Positions 1 through 9,368 of a DNA stretch of 64,000 nt are shown here, piece after piece. Location: NCBI RefSeq assembly GCF_026013365.1, contig NZ_JAPDOE010000004.1, forward strand, positions 186,001 through 250,000, written 5' to 3'. The notes under the pieces were generated by a model. The model was not told the DNA's origin, made no database searches, and was given only the letters and a program-made list of their open reading frames with translations. Every line of letters starts with the position of its first letter. The stretch's first letter is position 1. The position numbers and the translations under genes are program-made. The DNA comes from Paenibacillus sp. LS1. GTDB lineage: Bacteria; Bacillota; Bacilli; Paenibacillales; Paenibacillaceae.

Positions 1-2
1 AG

Positions 3-1145
3 GAAGTGAAGGCGACGGACGAGACTACGGTGGAGTTCACATTGAACCAGCCACAAGCTCCTTTCCTGCAAAATATTGCGATGACGCCATTTGGCATTGC
101 CAGCCCAACCGCGATTCAGGAGAAAAAAGAAAACTTCAAGAGCGAGCCTGTGGGCACCGGCCCATTTGTATTCAAAGAGTGGAAGCGTAACGACTCCATT
201 ACCCTGGAGAAAAACGCGGATTATTGGAAAGAAGGACTGCCCAAGCTGAACAAAGTGATCGTGCGCTCAATTCCTGATAACACGGCTCGCTTCAATGCCC
301 TGCAAAACGGCGAGATTGATGTCATGGAAGACCTGAACCCGGACGATCTGTCCATCCTTGAAGGCAACAGCGAGTTACAGAAGATCGAGCGTCCACCGTT
401 CAACGTGGCGTATATCGGCTTTAACTTCAAGAAGAAACCATTTGATAATGTCAAAGTCAGACAAGCCCTCAATCATGCGGTGAACAAGCAGGCCCTTATC
501 GATGCGTTCTTTGCGGGACAAGCTGAGCCTGCTGTTAACCCGATGCCGCCAACGCTGTGGGGGTACAACGATACCATTGAGGATTACCCATATGATCTGG
601 AAAAAGCAAAAGCTTTACTGGCCGAGGCTGGCTTCCCTGACGGATTGCCTGAACCGGTAACTTTCTATGCGATGCCGGTATCCCGTCCGTACATGCCTGA
701 TGGCAAGAAGGTGGCGGAAGCAATCCAAGCTGATTTTGAGAAAATTGGTGTGACCACGAACATTGAATCCCCAGAATGGGCGACGTATCTGGATGATGCC
801 AAAGCCGGTGAGAAAGACGATATCTACATGCTCGGCTGGACGGGTGATAACGGTGACCCGGATAACTTCCTCTACACGTTGCTGGACAAAGACGCCATTC
901 CGGGCAACAACCGCAGCTTCTATGTTAACGAAGAGTTGCATGTGTTGCTGACGGATGCGCAGAAAGAAACAGATCAGGAGAAACGTGCAGAGTTATACAA
1001 GCAAGCGCAGGTGATTATCAAGGAAGACGCACCGTGGATTCCACTTGTGCACACTACGCCAATTCTGGCGGGTAAATCGAACCTGAAAGGTTTCGTACCA
1101 TCCCCGCTGGGCAGCGAATCTTATGCTGGTGCTTACTTCGAATAA
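3..1145 (+). CDS. Peptide ABC transporter substrate-binding protein (5'-truncated)
   Basis: This is the C-terminal 380 codons of an extracellular solute-binding protein of the SBP_bac_5 (DppE/OppA) family. It captures di- or oligopeptides outside the cell for the permeases encoded next. The reading frame is open back to base 3, so the GTG at 6 is internal and the signal peptide and lipobox lie outside the window. Family-like stretches visible are the VEFTLNQPQAPFL segment, GTGPFVFKEW, and the late segment DDIYMLGWTGDNGDPDNFL. The stop is followed by a hexamer tandem repeat and a hairpin before the permease genes. Substrate range cannot be read from the sequence; nickel or other peptide-like ligands are alternatives. 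Confidence 0.93.
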   Translation, partial: EVKATDETTVEFTLNQPQAPFLQNIAMTPFGIASPTAIQEKKENFKSEPVGTGPFVFKEWKRNDSITLEKNADYWKEGLPKLNKVIVRSIPDNTARFNALQNGEIDVMEDLNPDDLSILEGNSELQKIERPPFNVAYIGFNFKKKPFDNVKVRQALNHAVNKQALIDAFFAGQAEPAVNPMPPTLWGYNDTIEDYPYDLEKAKALLAEAGFPDGLPEPVTFYAMPVSRPYMPDGKKVAEAIQADFEKIGVTTNIESPEWATYLDDAKAGEKDDIYMLGWTGDNGDPDNFLYTLLDKDAIPGNNRSFYVNEELHVLLTDAQKETDQEKRAELYKQAQVIIKEDAPWIPLVHTTPILAGKSNLKGFVPSPLGSESYAGAYFE

Positions 1146-1163
1146 CGTAGAGGTAAACTGAAT

Positions 1164-1205
1164 CTCTATCTCTATCTCTATTTCTATCTGTATCTGTATC
1201 TGAAT
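1164..1205 (+). repeat. Hexanucleotide tandem repeat (seven units)
   Basis: Seven consecutive 6-bp units of the type CTCTAT, drifting to CTGTAT and CTGAAT, begin 19 bases after the stop of the binding-protein gene. The units are imperfect, so recent slippage is not implied. No function is evident. Confidence 0.75.
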
Positions 1206-1237
1206 ATGAACCTAACGCATTAATTATTCTTTCTTAC

Positions 1238-1320
1238 AAAGCGCTGGTGAGACGCAATGCTTGGCAGAATCCACATCCGGACGTAACTATCCAAAGCATG
1301 CGTTTCTGCCGGCGCTTTTT
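1238..1320 (+). terminator. Intercistronic long hairpin between binding protein and permease
   Basis: Outer arms AAAGCGC (1238-1244) and GCGCTTT (1312-1318) pair perfectly. An inner imperfect stem pairs roughly 1250-1264 with 1291-1306. The 3' arm runs into a T-rich stretch. It could act as a partial terminator or mRNA stabiliser, giving more binding protein than permease, which is a common arrangement in importer operons (inference). Confidence 0.55.
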
Positions 1321-1356
1321 ATTTTTGCACGATATGTCGAAGGCAGGTGAACAGGA

Positions 1357-2361
1357 TTGAACAGCTATATTGTCAAACGTGTGCTTGTGTTGCTGCCCGT
1401 GCTGCTGGGCATGACCCTGATTGTCTTTTCCATCATCCACGCCATCCCGGGTGACCCGGCCGAGACCATACTTGGGCAAAAGGCAACCGAACAATCCAAG
1501 CAAGCCCTTCGTGACCAGCTCGGACTGGATAAACCCTGGTTCCAGCAATATTTCGCCTACTTGGGCGATTTGCTTAAAGGTGACCTGGGAACATCCATCC
1601 GCACCAAGGTGCCTATTGCCCAGGAAATTGTGCCTTATCTGACAGCAACCCTTGAATTAACGATGGCCAGTATGTTGTTTGCTGTCATTATTGGGGTGAA
1701 TGCCGGGATTGTCAGTGCATGGAAGCACAACTCCTGGTTTGATTATTGCTGTATGGTCATTGCTTTGGTGGGGGTATCGATGCCGATCTTTTGGCTAGGT
1801 CTGATGGAACAATGGCTGTTTGCGAACAAGTTGCAGTGGCTGCCGTCCATTGGACGCATGAATGCACGTGATCCAGTGGAAGCCATTACGGGCTTGTACG
1901 TGCTGGATACGATGATTGCCGGACAATGGAATCAGTTGTGGACCGTAACGAAACATTTGATTCTGCCAAGTGTTGCACTGGGTACGATTCCGATGGCCGT
2001 TATTGCCCGGATGACCCGTTCCAGCATGCTGGAAGTGATGAGTTCCGATTACATTCGTACAGCGAAGGCGAAGGGACTGGGTCCGTTTTTTGTCGTATAT
2101 GGACATGCACTTAAAAATGCGTTTATTCCCGTGCTCACGGTTATCGGCATCCAGACCGGATCGTTGCTCGGGGGTGCAGTGTTGACCGAGACAATCTTTG
2201 CTTGGCCTGGCGTGGGACGTTATATATATGAAGCGATTAGTTCGCGGGACTATCCGGTGATCCAGAGTGGCATTCTGATCGTGGCGTTCTTTTTCGTGGT
2301 GATTAATCTGATTGTGGACTTGCTCTATGCCGTGTTTGATCCTCGAATTAGTTATAAATAG
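1357..2361 (+). CDS. dppB: Dipeptide/oligopeptide ABC transporter permease, DppB-type
   Basis: Inner-membrane permease of 334 residues, one of two channel subunits of a peptide importer. The start is TTG, chosen because AGGTGA sits six bases upstream. The N-terminus has the DppB/OppB-type signature: one membrane segment, then the HAIPGDPAETILG loop. Five further hydrophobic segments follow, with the cytoplasmic ATPase-coupling loop near DYIRTAKAKGLGP. It lies 211 bp after the binding-protein gene and 41 bp before the second permease gene, so the three probably form one transcript. No ATPase gene follows; the ATPase subunits must be upstream of the window or elsewhere. Confidence 0.93.
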   Translation: MNSYIVKRVLVLLPVLLGMTLIVFSIIHAIPGDPAETILGQKATEQSKQALRDQLGLDKPWFQQYFAYLGDLLKGDLGTSIRTKVPIAQEIVPYLTATLELTMASMLFAVIIGVNAGIVSAWKHNSWFDYCCMVIALVGVSMPIFWLGLMEQWLFANKLQWLPSIGRMNARDPVEAITGLYVLDTMIAGQWNQLWTVTKHLILPSVALGTIPMAVIARMTRSSMLEVMSSDYIRTAKAKGLGPFFVVYGHALKNAFIPVLTVIGIQTGSLLGGAVLTETIFAWPGVGRYIYEAISSRDYPVIQSGILIVAFFFVVINLIVDLLYAVFDPRISYK

Positions 2362-2402
2362 GAACTCCATCAATCGATCATATCCAAGAAAGGAGACACT
2401 GC

Positions 2403-3302
2403 ATGGCCAAATTATCGACCAACACGGGACCATCCATTGATGCTGCAACAGCGAGCACAGCCGGTCCATGGCGGGAAGCGTGGAGAACGTTCCGGAAAAA
2501 TCGGCTTGCGCTTGCTGGCTTGATCATTATCGTATTTTTTATCCTGTTGGCCTTCCTCGCACCGTACATCGCTCCTTACGATTATAAGGAACAGGTGCTG
2601 GCGGATCGGCTTCAGGCCCCTTCGGCAGAGCATTGGTTTGGTACGGATGATCTGGGTCGTGATGTATTTTCCAGAGTGCTGCATGGAGCGCGTATTTCAT
2701 TGTGGGTGGGCTTCTTCTCCGTCATTGGTTCCATTATCGCGGGTACGTTGCTTGGTCTGATTGCCGGATTTTATGGAAAGTGGGCAGATATGCTCATCTC
2801 GCGCCTATTTGATATTTTGCTCGCATTTCCCGGGATTTTGCTGGCCATCGCCATTGTGGCGATATTGGGCCCGTCGTTGCAAAATGCACTGCTCGCCATC
2901 GCCATCGTGAACATCCCGACCTACGGAAGGTTGGTGCGTTCACGGGTACTTAGCTTGAGACAGGAGGAATTCATAACGTCGGCACGAACGCTTGGAGCAG
3001 GCAACGGGCGAATCTTGTTTCGTCACATCTTGCCCAACAGTCTTACTCCGCTGATCGTGCAGGGTACACTTGGAATTGGGACGGCGATCATCGAGGCCGC
3101 TGCACTTGGATTTCTGGGCATGGGAGCGCAACCACCCGACCCGGAATGGGGTAAAATGCTGTCGGACTCCCGTCAGTTTATACAAAAAGCACCGTGGACA
3201 CTAATCTTCCCCGGCGTTTCCATCATGTTGACCGTTCTCGGCTTCAACCTAATGGGCGATGGCCTACGCGATACCCTTGATCCGAAAATGGCGAAAAAGT
3301 AG
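2403..3302 (+). CDS. dppC: Dipeptide/oligopeptide ABC transporter permease, DppC-type
   Basis: Second permease subunit, 299 residues. The start ATG is preceded by AAAGGAGA. It begins with a cytoplasmic N-terminal stretch and the OppC_N-type segment (TFRKNRLALAGL), then the typical HWFGTDDLGRDVFSR loop, five membrane segments and the coupling loop near EEFITSARTLGA. The C-terminus ends in the family-typical GDGLRDTLDPK. The gene is followed by a strong terminator, which closes the importer operon without ATPase genes. Confidence 0.94.
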   Translation: MAKLSTNTGPSIDAATASTAGPWREAWRTFRKNRLALAGLIIIVFFILLAFLAPYIAPYDYKEQVLADRLQAPSAEHWFGTDDLGRDVFSRVLHGARISLWVGFFSVIGSIIAGTLLGLIAGFYGKWADMLISRLFDILLAFPGILLAIAIVAILGPSLQNALLAIAIVNIPTYGRLVRSRVLSLRQEEFITSARTLGAGNGRILFRHILPNSLTPLIVQGTLGIGTAIIEAAALGFLGMGAQPPDPEWGKMLSDSRQFIQKAPWTLIFPGVSIMLTVLGFNLMGDGLRDTLDPKMAKK

Positions 3303-3338
3303 TAGTTTCTAACGCTAACCGTAAATGTCTTTCCCCGT

Positions 3339-3370
3339 GCCGGTTCGAACTTTGGTTCGAGTCGGCTTTT
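3339..3370 (+). terminator. Rho-independent terminator after dppC
   Basis: Two 12-base arms (3339-3350 and 3355-3366) pair fully, with two G-U wobbles, around a TTTG loop, and are followed by TTTT. Confidence 0.85.
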
Positions 3371-3460
3371 GTATTGCCTGCGGGATTACGTTAAAATAAT
3401 TGGTGATGTGTAAAAGTTGAAGGGGTATTCGATCTTTTTGTTAAAATAACCGCCTTCGTA

Positions 3461-3490
3461 TTGACACCCAATTTTCCCATATGTTATATA
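3461..3490 (+). promoter_or_regulatory. Sigma-A type promoter with CIRCE
   Basis: TTGACA at 3461-3466 is followed after 17 bases by TTATAT at 3484-3489. The perfect CIRCE operator starts 12 bases downstream, covering the likely transcription start. This is the usual geometry of an HrcA-repressed promoter. The next convincing gene is htpG, about 540 bases downstream. Confidence 0.7.
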
Positions 3491-3501
3491 AAAGGAAGGG
3501 T

Positions 3502-3528
3502 TTAGCACTCCGATCATTAGAGTGCTAA
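3502..3528 (+). promoter_or_regulatory. CIRCE operator (HrcA binding site)
   Basis: TTAGCACTC-N9-GAGTGCTAA, with both arms exactly matching the CIRCE consensus. CIRCE is the target of the heat-shock repressor HrcA, normally found at groESL and hrcA-dnaK operons. No hrcA, groES or dnaK gene is in this window. Confidence 0.95.
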
Positions 3529-3724
3529 CAGATGATGTTTTTACTACACGACTACATATGGAATGATTTTGTTTTTGATAATAGATAAAGTTCACCTTGG
3601 GATATGACATGCGCGTGAAGTGGCTAGAAAAGTTTTTCTGAAATCGAAATGTATCTTCTGCTCATGGAGTTTCCCATTTGAAAATGTCTCAGCATCATTA
3701 AGTTATTTGTCGGAACACCTCGGA

Positions 3725-3856
3725 AGTGAAGGGGACGGAATCGATTTTGTAGAAGCGAAGCGTTCGCCTTTATTCCCGAATTTCTCCCTTTTTAGAGGGA
3801 ATCAAAGAAATTTGGGAATAACAGCGATCAAAAGAACGATCCGTAACCGGAACGGC
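3725..3856 (+). repeat. Intergenic structured repeat, copy A
   Basis: This copy shares its start (AGTGAAGGGGACGGAATCGATT) and its end (GATCCGTAACCGGAACGGC) almost base for base with copy B at 6214. Between them are a small GCGAA/TTCGC hairpin and a nested stem: 12-base outer arms at 3773-3784 and 3807-3818 (one G-U) enclosing TCCCT/AGGGA. It lacks the extra AGCTTTCT hairpin of copies B and C. It lies between the CIRCE promoter and htpG. An 80-codon open frame (3620-3862) runs through it but has no coding character. Confidence 0.85.
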
Positions 3857-4032
3857 TATTAGAGAACGACAATAACTGAAGTGCTGAGTTTGAGAAGGGA
3901 ATCCCATAATTAGCGGAACAAGCGATTTGAATGTTTTGTAGCATTGTAGCGTTTTGCATGAAAAACTCAGGATTTACTTTCTATTTTCAATCAAATCATT
4001 CGATATCCAATTTGAAAGGAGTCCAACCACTC

Positions 4033-5913
4033 ATGGCTAAAAAAGAATTCCAGGCAGAATCCAAACGTTTGCTGGATATGATGATCAACTCCATTTACAC
4101 CCAAAGAGAAATCTTTTTGAGAGAATTGATCTCCAACTCCAGTGACGCCATTGATAAAATTTATTACAGAGCTCTTACGGACGATGCGCTCGTTTTCAAC
4201 AAAGAGGACTACTTCATCAAGCTCACGATCGACAAAGAAAACCGCACGCTCACACTGACGGATACCGGAATCGGGATGACGCAGGAAGAGTTGGAGAACA
4301 ATCTGGGGGTTATCGCGAAGAGTGGTTCCCTGGCGTTCAAGAAAGAAAATGAAGCTAAAGACGGCCATAACATCATCGGACAATTCGGGGTTGGTTTCTA
4401 CTCGGCATTCATGGTGGCGGACAAGCTGACCGTAACGAGTAAAACACTGGGCAGCGACGAGGCTTGGAAATGGGAGTCCGAAGGCGCGGATGGTTACACC
4501 ATTACACCAGCTGAGAAGGATTCTGTAGGTACAGAGATCGTCCTGACGATCAAAGAAAATACCGAAGAAGATTCGTATGACGAATTTTTGGAAGAGTACC
4601 GCCTGAGATCCATCATCAAGAAATATTCCGACTTCATTCGCTACCCGATCAAGATGGATGTAACGGGTCAACGTCCAAAAGAGGGCACGGAGAATGAGTT
4701 CGAGGAATACCAAGAAGAACAAACCGTGAACAGCATGGTGCCGATCTGGCGTAAAAATAAAAGCGAATTGACCGAAGAAGATTACACCAACTTCTATATG
4801 GAAAAACGCTACGGTTTTGACAAACCGCTCAAACACTTGCACATCAGCGCAGATGGCGCAGTGGTATACAATGCAATCCTGTTTATCCCGGAGAACACGC
4901 CGTTTGATTACTATACGAAAGAGTATGAAAAAGGCCTCGAACTTTACTCCAACGGTGTACTGATCATGGATAAATGCGGGGATCTGTTGCCAGACTACTT
5001 TGGATTTGTCAAAGGTATGGTGGATTCCGAAGATCTTTCCCTGAACATCTCCCGTGAGATGTTGCAACATGACCGTCAGCTTAGCCTGATTGCGAAGAAC
5101 ATCAAGAACAAAATCAAGAGTCAACTGCAAAGCCTGCTGAAGGACGAGCGTGAGAACTACGAGAAGTTCTATCAAGCGTTTGGCCGTCAGTTGAAGTATG
5201 GCGTATACAGCGACTATGGTGTGAACAAGGATACATTGCAAGATCTGCTGTTGTTCACGTCTTCCAAAGAGAGCAAACTCGTGAGCCTGGACGAATACGT
5301 CTCTAGAATGCCGGAAGATCAGAAGTACATCTACTATGCCTCCGGTGAGTCCATTAGCCGTATTGAGAAGCTGCCACAGATCGAGGGTGTTCTTGAGAAA
5401 GGGTACGAAGTATTGTACTTTACCGATGACATCGACGAGTTCGCAATCAAGATGATCACGAACTACAAGGAGAAAGAATTCAAATCTATCTCCAGTGGTG
5501 ACCTGGGTATCGAAGATAGCGCGGACAAAGAAGAAACGGACGCTCAGGACAATGACAACAAAGAGTTGTTTGAAGCAATGCAAGCTCAATTGGCCGGTAA
5601 AGTTAAAGCCGTTAAAGCTTCCAAACGTCTCAGAAGCCACCCGGTATGTTTGTCCACTGAAGGTGAGCTGACGATTGAAATGGAGAAAATCCTGAAAGCT
5701 ATGCCGAACAGTGAAAACGTACAAGCCGACAAAGTGCTGGAAATCAACGTGAATCACGATGTATTCAAATCGTTGAAAGACGCTTTCGCACAGGATCAGG
5801 AAAAGCTGAACCTTTACACAAGCCTGCTGTATCATCAAGCATTGCTGATCGAGGGATTGCCAATTCAAGATCCAGTAGAGTTCACCAACGATATCTGTAA
5901 AGTTATGGTGTAA
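4033..5913 (+). CDS. htpG: Molecular chaperone HtpG (Hsp90)
   Basis: Cytoplasmic ATP-dependent Hsp90-family chaperone, 626 residues, the usual bacterial length. The ATG at 4033 is chosen because AAAGGAG lies at 4015-4021 and the protein then starts [14 protein letters not shown], as in the family. The longer frame back to 3931 is untranslated leader. The GHKL ATP-binding motifs are visible: [15 protein letters not shown] and [11 protein letters not shown]. The middle domain and the C-terminal dimerisation domain follow without breaks. The only clear promoter upstream is the CIRCE promoter at 3461, which suggests HrcA control. In Bacillus subtilis htpG is not HrcA-controlled (established knowledge), so this would be a different wiring. 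Confidence 0.97.
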   Translation: MAKKEFQAESKRLLDMMINSIYTQREIFLRELISNSSDAIDKIYYRALTDDALVFNKEDYFIKLTIDKENRTLTLTDTGIGMTQEELENNLGVIAKSGSLAFKKENEAKDGHNIIGQFGVGFYSAFMVADKLTVTSKTLGSDEAWKWESEGADGYTITPAEKDSVGTEIVLTIKENTEEDSYDEFLEEYRLRSIIKKYSDFIRYPIKMDVTGQRPKEGTENEFEEYQEEQTVNSMVPIWRKNKSELTEEDYTNFYMEKRYGFDKPLKHLHISADGAVVYNAILFIPENTPFDYYTKEYEKGLELYSNGVLIMDKCGDLLPDYFGFVKGMVDSEDLSLNISREMLQHDRQLSLIAKNIKNKIKSQLQSLLKDERENYEKFYQAFGRQLKYGVYSDYGVNKDTLQDLLLFTSSKESKLVSLDEYVSRMPEDQKYIYYASGESISRIEKLPQIEGVLEKGYEVLYFTDDIDEFAIKMITNYKEKEFKSISSGDLGIEDSADKEETDAQDNDNKELFEAMQAQLAGKVKAVKASKRLRSHPVCLSTEGELTIEMEKILKAMPNSENVQADKVLEINVNHDVFKSLKDAFAQDQEKLNLYTSLLYHQALLIEGLPIQDPVEFTNDICKVMV

Positions 5914-6034
5914 AATCTTTCGTACAAGCGTGCGATAATATCCATGATGCAAAAATTCTCGCAGCTTCAAGAGTCAAGTTGTGTGAGCATTAAGGCTAGA
6001 AGTTGAATTACTTCGCCGCATCTACCATATTCAT

Positions 6035-6066
6035 CCGACAGGGCATTTCCGTCCTGTCGGTTTTTT
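6035..6066 (+). terminator. Rho-independent terminator after htpG
   Basis: CCGACAGG (6035-6042) pairs perfectly with CCTGTCGG (6053-6060), followed by six T. Confidence 0.93.
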
Positions 6067-6213
6067 GTTTTTACCCACAACGGGGAGGGCGCGGGGAAGG
6101 CAGACTATAATTTTAGTGATGGATGATATTATTCTAAATTGAACTTGATCTTCACTCGATTTTAGCGAGATAACTGTTGAATACCATTATTGTATTTAAA
6201 GGACAGCAAAAGT

Positions 6214-6382
6214 AGTGAAGGGGACGGAATCGATTCTGAAGAAGCGAAGCGTTCGCCTGAAAGCTTTCTGCAGAAAGCTGCATCGAAAGCATAAGCTGTC
6301 TCCAGGTTTTTCCCTTAGTAAAGGGAATTCAGAAAACCTGGAGACAACAGCGATCATAAGAACGATCCGTAACCGGAACGGC
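6214..6382 (+). repeat. Intergenic structured repeat, copy B
   Basis: Second copy of the repeat. It has three hairpins: GCGAA/TTCGC, then a perfect 18-bp palindrome centred on CTGCAG (6262-6279), then a perfect 13-bp stem (6298-6310 with 6333-6345) enclosing TCCCTT/AAGGGA with an AGTA loop. The 13-bp stem has a different sequence from the matching stem in copy A yet is fully paired, so pairing rather than sequence is conserved. The copy lies between the htpG terminator and the dGTPase-like gene. Confidence 0.88.
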
Positions 6383-6621
6383 CACGCAAACTGTATAAGG
6401 CACTTTTTTTCACCATTAGTCATGTTAGTGTGAGTTCAATATTAATCATTATCATTTAGATGCACGGATGATAGTCTGACAGGGTATAATAAGAGAAGAT
6501 GACTGTTCATCACAAGATGATGTAAGAAGAGATGACAATCACAGACAGGTTTTACTTTTCGAAACCACAGATGTTGTGTATAATCACTCAAAATAGAGAC
6601 AGTCGGCTAGGAGTGATCCCC

Positions 6622-8037
6622 ATGCAATGGAACGATCTGAGAGAACATAGACAATATCCCGAATTAACCAAATTGGATGGATCTCGTGCGGCTTACGAAC
6701 GGGACTATTCCAGACTCATTCATTCACCGACTTTCCGTCGGTTACAGGGCAAGTCGCAGGTGTTTGGCGCAGGAACGGGTGATTATTATCGTACTCGCTT
6801 GACCCATTCCCTAGAGGTGGCACAGATTGCACGAGAGGCTGCCCGAAGTTTGATTCGCCGTTTTCCTGAGGTAGACTGGGACCGCGCGGACAACCCCGGC
6901 CTTATTATTGATTCAGAAGTGGTGGAGTGCGCAGCAATTGCACATGACTTCGGTCACCCGCCTTTTGGACATAAAGGTGAAGAAGTATTGGACGGCATAC
7001 TGGATGACCTCATCAACACCGAGGCTAAGAAAATCATGAAGAAAAGCCGCGGCGCCAAAGTTCCCAAGGTGGAGTCCGAGGTGCGTGCCGAGCTTAAGCG
7101 GAAATACGAGCATTTTGAAGGCAATGCGCACAACTTCCGTCTCATTATGCACTTGGAGAAACGTGAAGATATCGACGGACTGAATCTGTCTGATGCAGTA
7201 TTGCTGGGAATTAACAAATATCCGTACCCAGGCACCGAGAGCAAGAAAGGCATGTATCATCATGAGTGGCAATATATTCGTGAGATCCGTGATCGCTGGA
7301 ACGTGCCGGCAGGCAAGAAGACGCTGGAAGCACAGCTGATGGACCTTTGCGACGATATCGCGTACTCCTCGCATGACCTGGAGGATGGCATCAAAGCAGG
7401 CAAAATTGAAGTTCATGAGCATTTCCTGCAAGATCCGCATGTGAATCGATTGATTGTGGATAAGATTACGACGCTGGAGGATCTGTTCTGGAACGGATGG
7501 ACCCGAGAAGCTATTGGGCAAAAGGTAGAAGAGGTACTCGCTTCGTTCCTACGCATCTGGAATGAAAAGATGCCGTTCTGCGAGCATGATTACTCGCGTA
7601 CCCGCCGTGAGGTGAAAGCCTACTGGGTGAGCTTTTTTGTAGGCAGTCTGGGCGTTATTGACGACGGTGACTGGAAGAAGGTAACCTTTGTCCGTGAAGG
7701 GGCTGAAGACCTCGACATGCTGCGTACGGTGAGTGTGCTCAAGAGCTTTGCCTGGGTGACCATGATTCGTGACCTGCGTGTGCAGCGGCTACAGAAGCGC
7801 AGTGAGTGGATGATTAAGCGATTATGGGATGCATTCCTCGATCCGGAGACGTCCAAATCGATTATTCCTTCTGACTGGCTGCAACGGTATGAGAAGGATC
7901 AGGCCAAAGCCCAGCCGATCTGGACTTGGGAACACATGGTGATCGATTATATTGCAGGAATGACCGATGCATTTGCCGAGAAAATATACAATGAACTCTA
8001 CGGTCTGAAGGTGGGTTCCATCTACGATCTGGATTAG
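6622..8037 (+). CDS. dgt: dGTPase-like HD-domain phosphohydrolase
   Basis: Protein of 471 residues of the dGTP triphosphohydrolase family, which hydrolyses deoxynucleoside triphosphates to the nucleoside and tripolyphosphate. The start at 6622 follows AGGAG at 6609-6613 and gives MQWNDLREHRQYPEL; a longer frame to 6532 has no ribosome site. Near the N-terminus it has the family segment RDYSRLIHSPTFRRLQGK. The HD metal-binding set is visible: His62 in LTHSLEVAQ, His108-Asp109 in AHDFGHPPFGHKGE, and the later Asp in LCDDIAYSSHDLEDG. It is followed 30 bp later by a monooxygenase gene on the same strand. Whether dGTP is the true substrate cannot be told; many family members are only dGTPase-like. 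Confidence 0.9.
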   Translation: MQWNDLREHRQYPELTKLDGSRAAYERDYSRLIHSPTFRRLQGKSQVFGAGTGDYYRTRLTHSLEVAQIAREAARSLIRRFPEVDWDRADNPGLIIDSEVVECAAIAHDFGHPPFGHKGEEVLDGILDDLINTEAKKIMKKSRGAKVPKVESEVRAELKRKYEHFEGNAHNFRLIMHLEKREDIDGLNLSDAVLLGINKYPYPGTESKKGMYHHEWQYIREIRDRWNVPAGKKTLEAQLMDLCDDIAYSSHDLEDGIKAGKIEVHEHFLQDPHVNRLIVDKITTLEDLFWNGWTREAIGQKVEEVLASFLRIWNEKMPFCEHDYSRTRREVKAYWVSFFVGSLGVIDDGDWKKVTFVREGAEDLDMLRTVSVLKSFAWVTMIRDLRVQRLQKRSEWMIKRLWDAFLDPETSKSIIPSDWLQRYEKDQAKAQPIWTWEHMVIDYIAGMTDAFAEKIYNELYGLKVGSIYDLD

Positions 8038-8067
8038 AGTTAACCAAGATAAAGGGAGATGAGACGC

Positions 8068-9084
8068 TTGGCTACGAGAATGAGTGAGAAGTTCAGTCTA
8101 GGCGTACTTGACCTTGTTCCAAGGTTAAATGATGCGACAGCGGAACAGGCGCTTCAACAATCGGTGACACTTGCGCAACATGCTGAGGCGTGGGGATACG
8201 CCCGATACTGGACGTCAGAGCATCACGATATGGCTGAACTGGCCTCGGCTTCTCCCGAAGTGCTGCTTTCACACATCGGAGCAAGGACAACAACGATTCA
8301 ACTTGGCTCCGGTGCGGTCCTGCTGCCACATTACAGCCCGCTCAAGGTGGCGGAGTCGTTCCGTCTGCTTGCTGCGCTCTATCCGGGGCGCATTGAGCTG
8401 GGGCTCGGACGCGCTCCTGGTGGTGGACCCCATGCGACGATGGCACTCAGTGGCAATTACTTGCAGCATGTGTCCAAGCTGCCTGAATCGCTCGCAGCAC
8501 TGACGGAACTGCTCGAAGACCGCTATATGTACGAGGATCATCCCGTGACAGCTCGTCCGATTCCCAAGCTTCCGTTATCGCTTTGGATGTTGGGGACAAA
8601 TGTGAAGAGCGCAGAGTTTGCGGCACGGTTTGGCATGGGGTATGTCTTTGGTCAATTCATGAGCGATGCCGATGGTACAGAGGCTGTAAAGCGATACCGT
8701 GAAGGGTTCATACCCAGTGCAACCATGAAGGAGCCGGAGGTTATGGTGGCCGTTAGCGTATTGTGTGCCGAGTCAGAGACGGATGCTTTGACATGGAGTC
8801 GTGACATGGCGGAGAGACGCAAGGCGGATGGAAAAGAACGTTCACCCGAGCAGAATTCCAGCACGGTCTCGGCCTCGAACACGAATGATACAGGCGTTGA
8901 TGACCATAACGAAGCAGTACGGCATTATACAGGTACACCTGAGCAAGTATGGGATCAATTGCAACAAGTCAGCCGTAGACTGGATACGGAGCGTTTGTTG
9001 CTGGTTACGGCTGGGCCGGATTACGAGCGAAGGTTGGATTCATACCGATTGCTGGCTAAGCATGAGACAGCGGTCATGAAGTAG
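8068..9084 (+). CDS. Luciferase-like monooxygenase (LLM family, flavin-dependent)
   Basis: Protein of 338 residues with the bacterial luciferase TIM-barrel fold, a class using reduced FMN (or F420 in some members) to oxidise unknown small molecules. The start chosen is TTG at 8068, nine bases after GGGAG; the ATG at 8059 touches the ribosome site and is unlikely. Family features visible are AWGYARYWTSEHH near residue 40, LGSGAVLLPHYSPLKVAE, and GRIELGLGRAPGG. It most resembles the YhbW/YwcH-type subgroup found in Bacilli. A variable low-complexity insert (SPEQNSSTVSASN) lies near residue 265. It is probably co-transcribed with the dGTPase-like gene and ends at a terminator. Confidence 0.88.
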   Translation: MATRMSEKFSLGVLDLVPRLNDATAEQALQQSVTLAQHAEAWGYARYWTSEHHDMAELASASPEVLLSHIGARTTTIQLGSGAVLLPHYSPLKVAESFRLLAALYPGRIELGLGRAPGGGPHATMALSGNYLQHVSKLPESLAALTELLEDRYMYEDHPVTARPIPKLPLSLWMLGTNVKSAEFAARFGMGYVFGQFMSDADGTEAVKRYREGFIPSATMKEPEVMVAVSVLCAESETDALTWSRDMAERRKADGKERSPEQNSSTVSASNTNDTGVDDHNEAVRHYTGTPEQVWDQLQQVSRRLDTERLLLVTAGPDYERRLDSYRLLAKHETAVMK

Positions 9085-9133
9085 ACGCATCCTCTATATG
9101 ATGCCAGTCCGTTGAAATCCGAACAATCTGAAG

Positions 9134-9175
9134 AGCTGCAGATCGGGAATTTGCCGTATGCTGTAGCTTTTTTTT
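9134..9175 (+). terminator. Rho-independent terminator
   Basis: AGCTGCAG (9134-9141) pairs with CTGTAGCT (9161-9168, one G-U) and runs into a T tract. Confidence 0.75.
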
Positions 9176-9368
9176 GGACGTTGTTAAAATTCAACAATCT
9201 TTTACAAAATAAAGCATCTCTCTAACAAAATAATGTTATAATACTTTACGTCTATTTTCCTATCGATATAATATAGATAAGTACTTTTGACAAGAGGTCA
9301 AAAGAAGGGAAAAACAATGACAAAACACCTGAATTCGGGATGGCCGAAGAGGTCAAGGGGGAAATCAT

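Noticed and set aside
3620-3862. 80-codon open frame upstream of htpG
   Set aside because: It runs through repeat copy A; the shared tail peptide with the frame at 6215-6433 comes from the DNA repeat. There is no ribosome site and no protein-like pattern.
3991-5970. 659-codon frame antisense to htpG
   Set aside because: It mirrors htpG exactly; long antisense frames arise from codon bias. The composition is not protein-like and there is no ribosome site.
6215-6433. 72-codon open frame upstream of dgt
   Set aside because: It is the translated repeat copy B, without a ribosome site.
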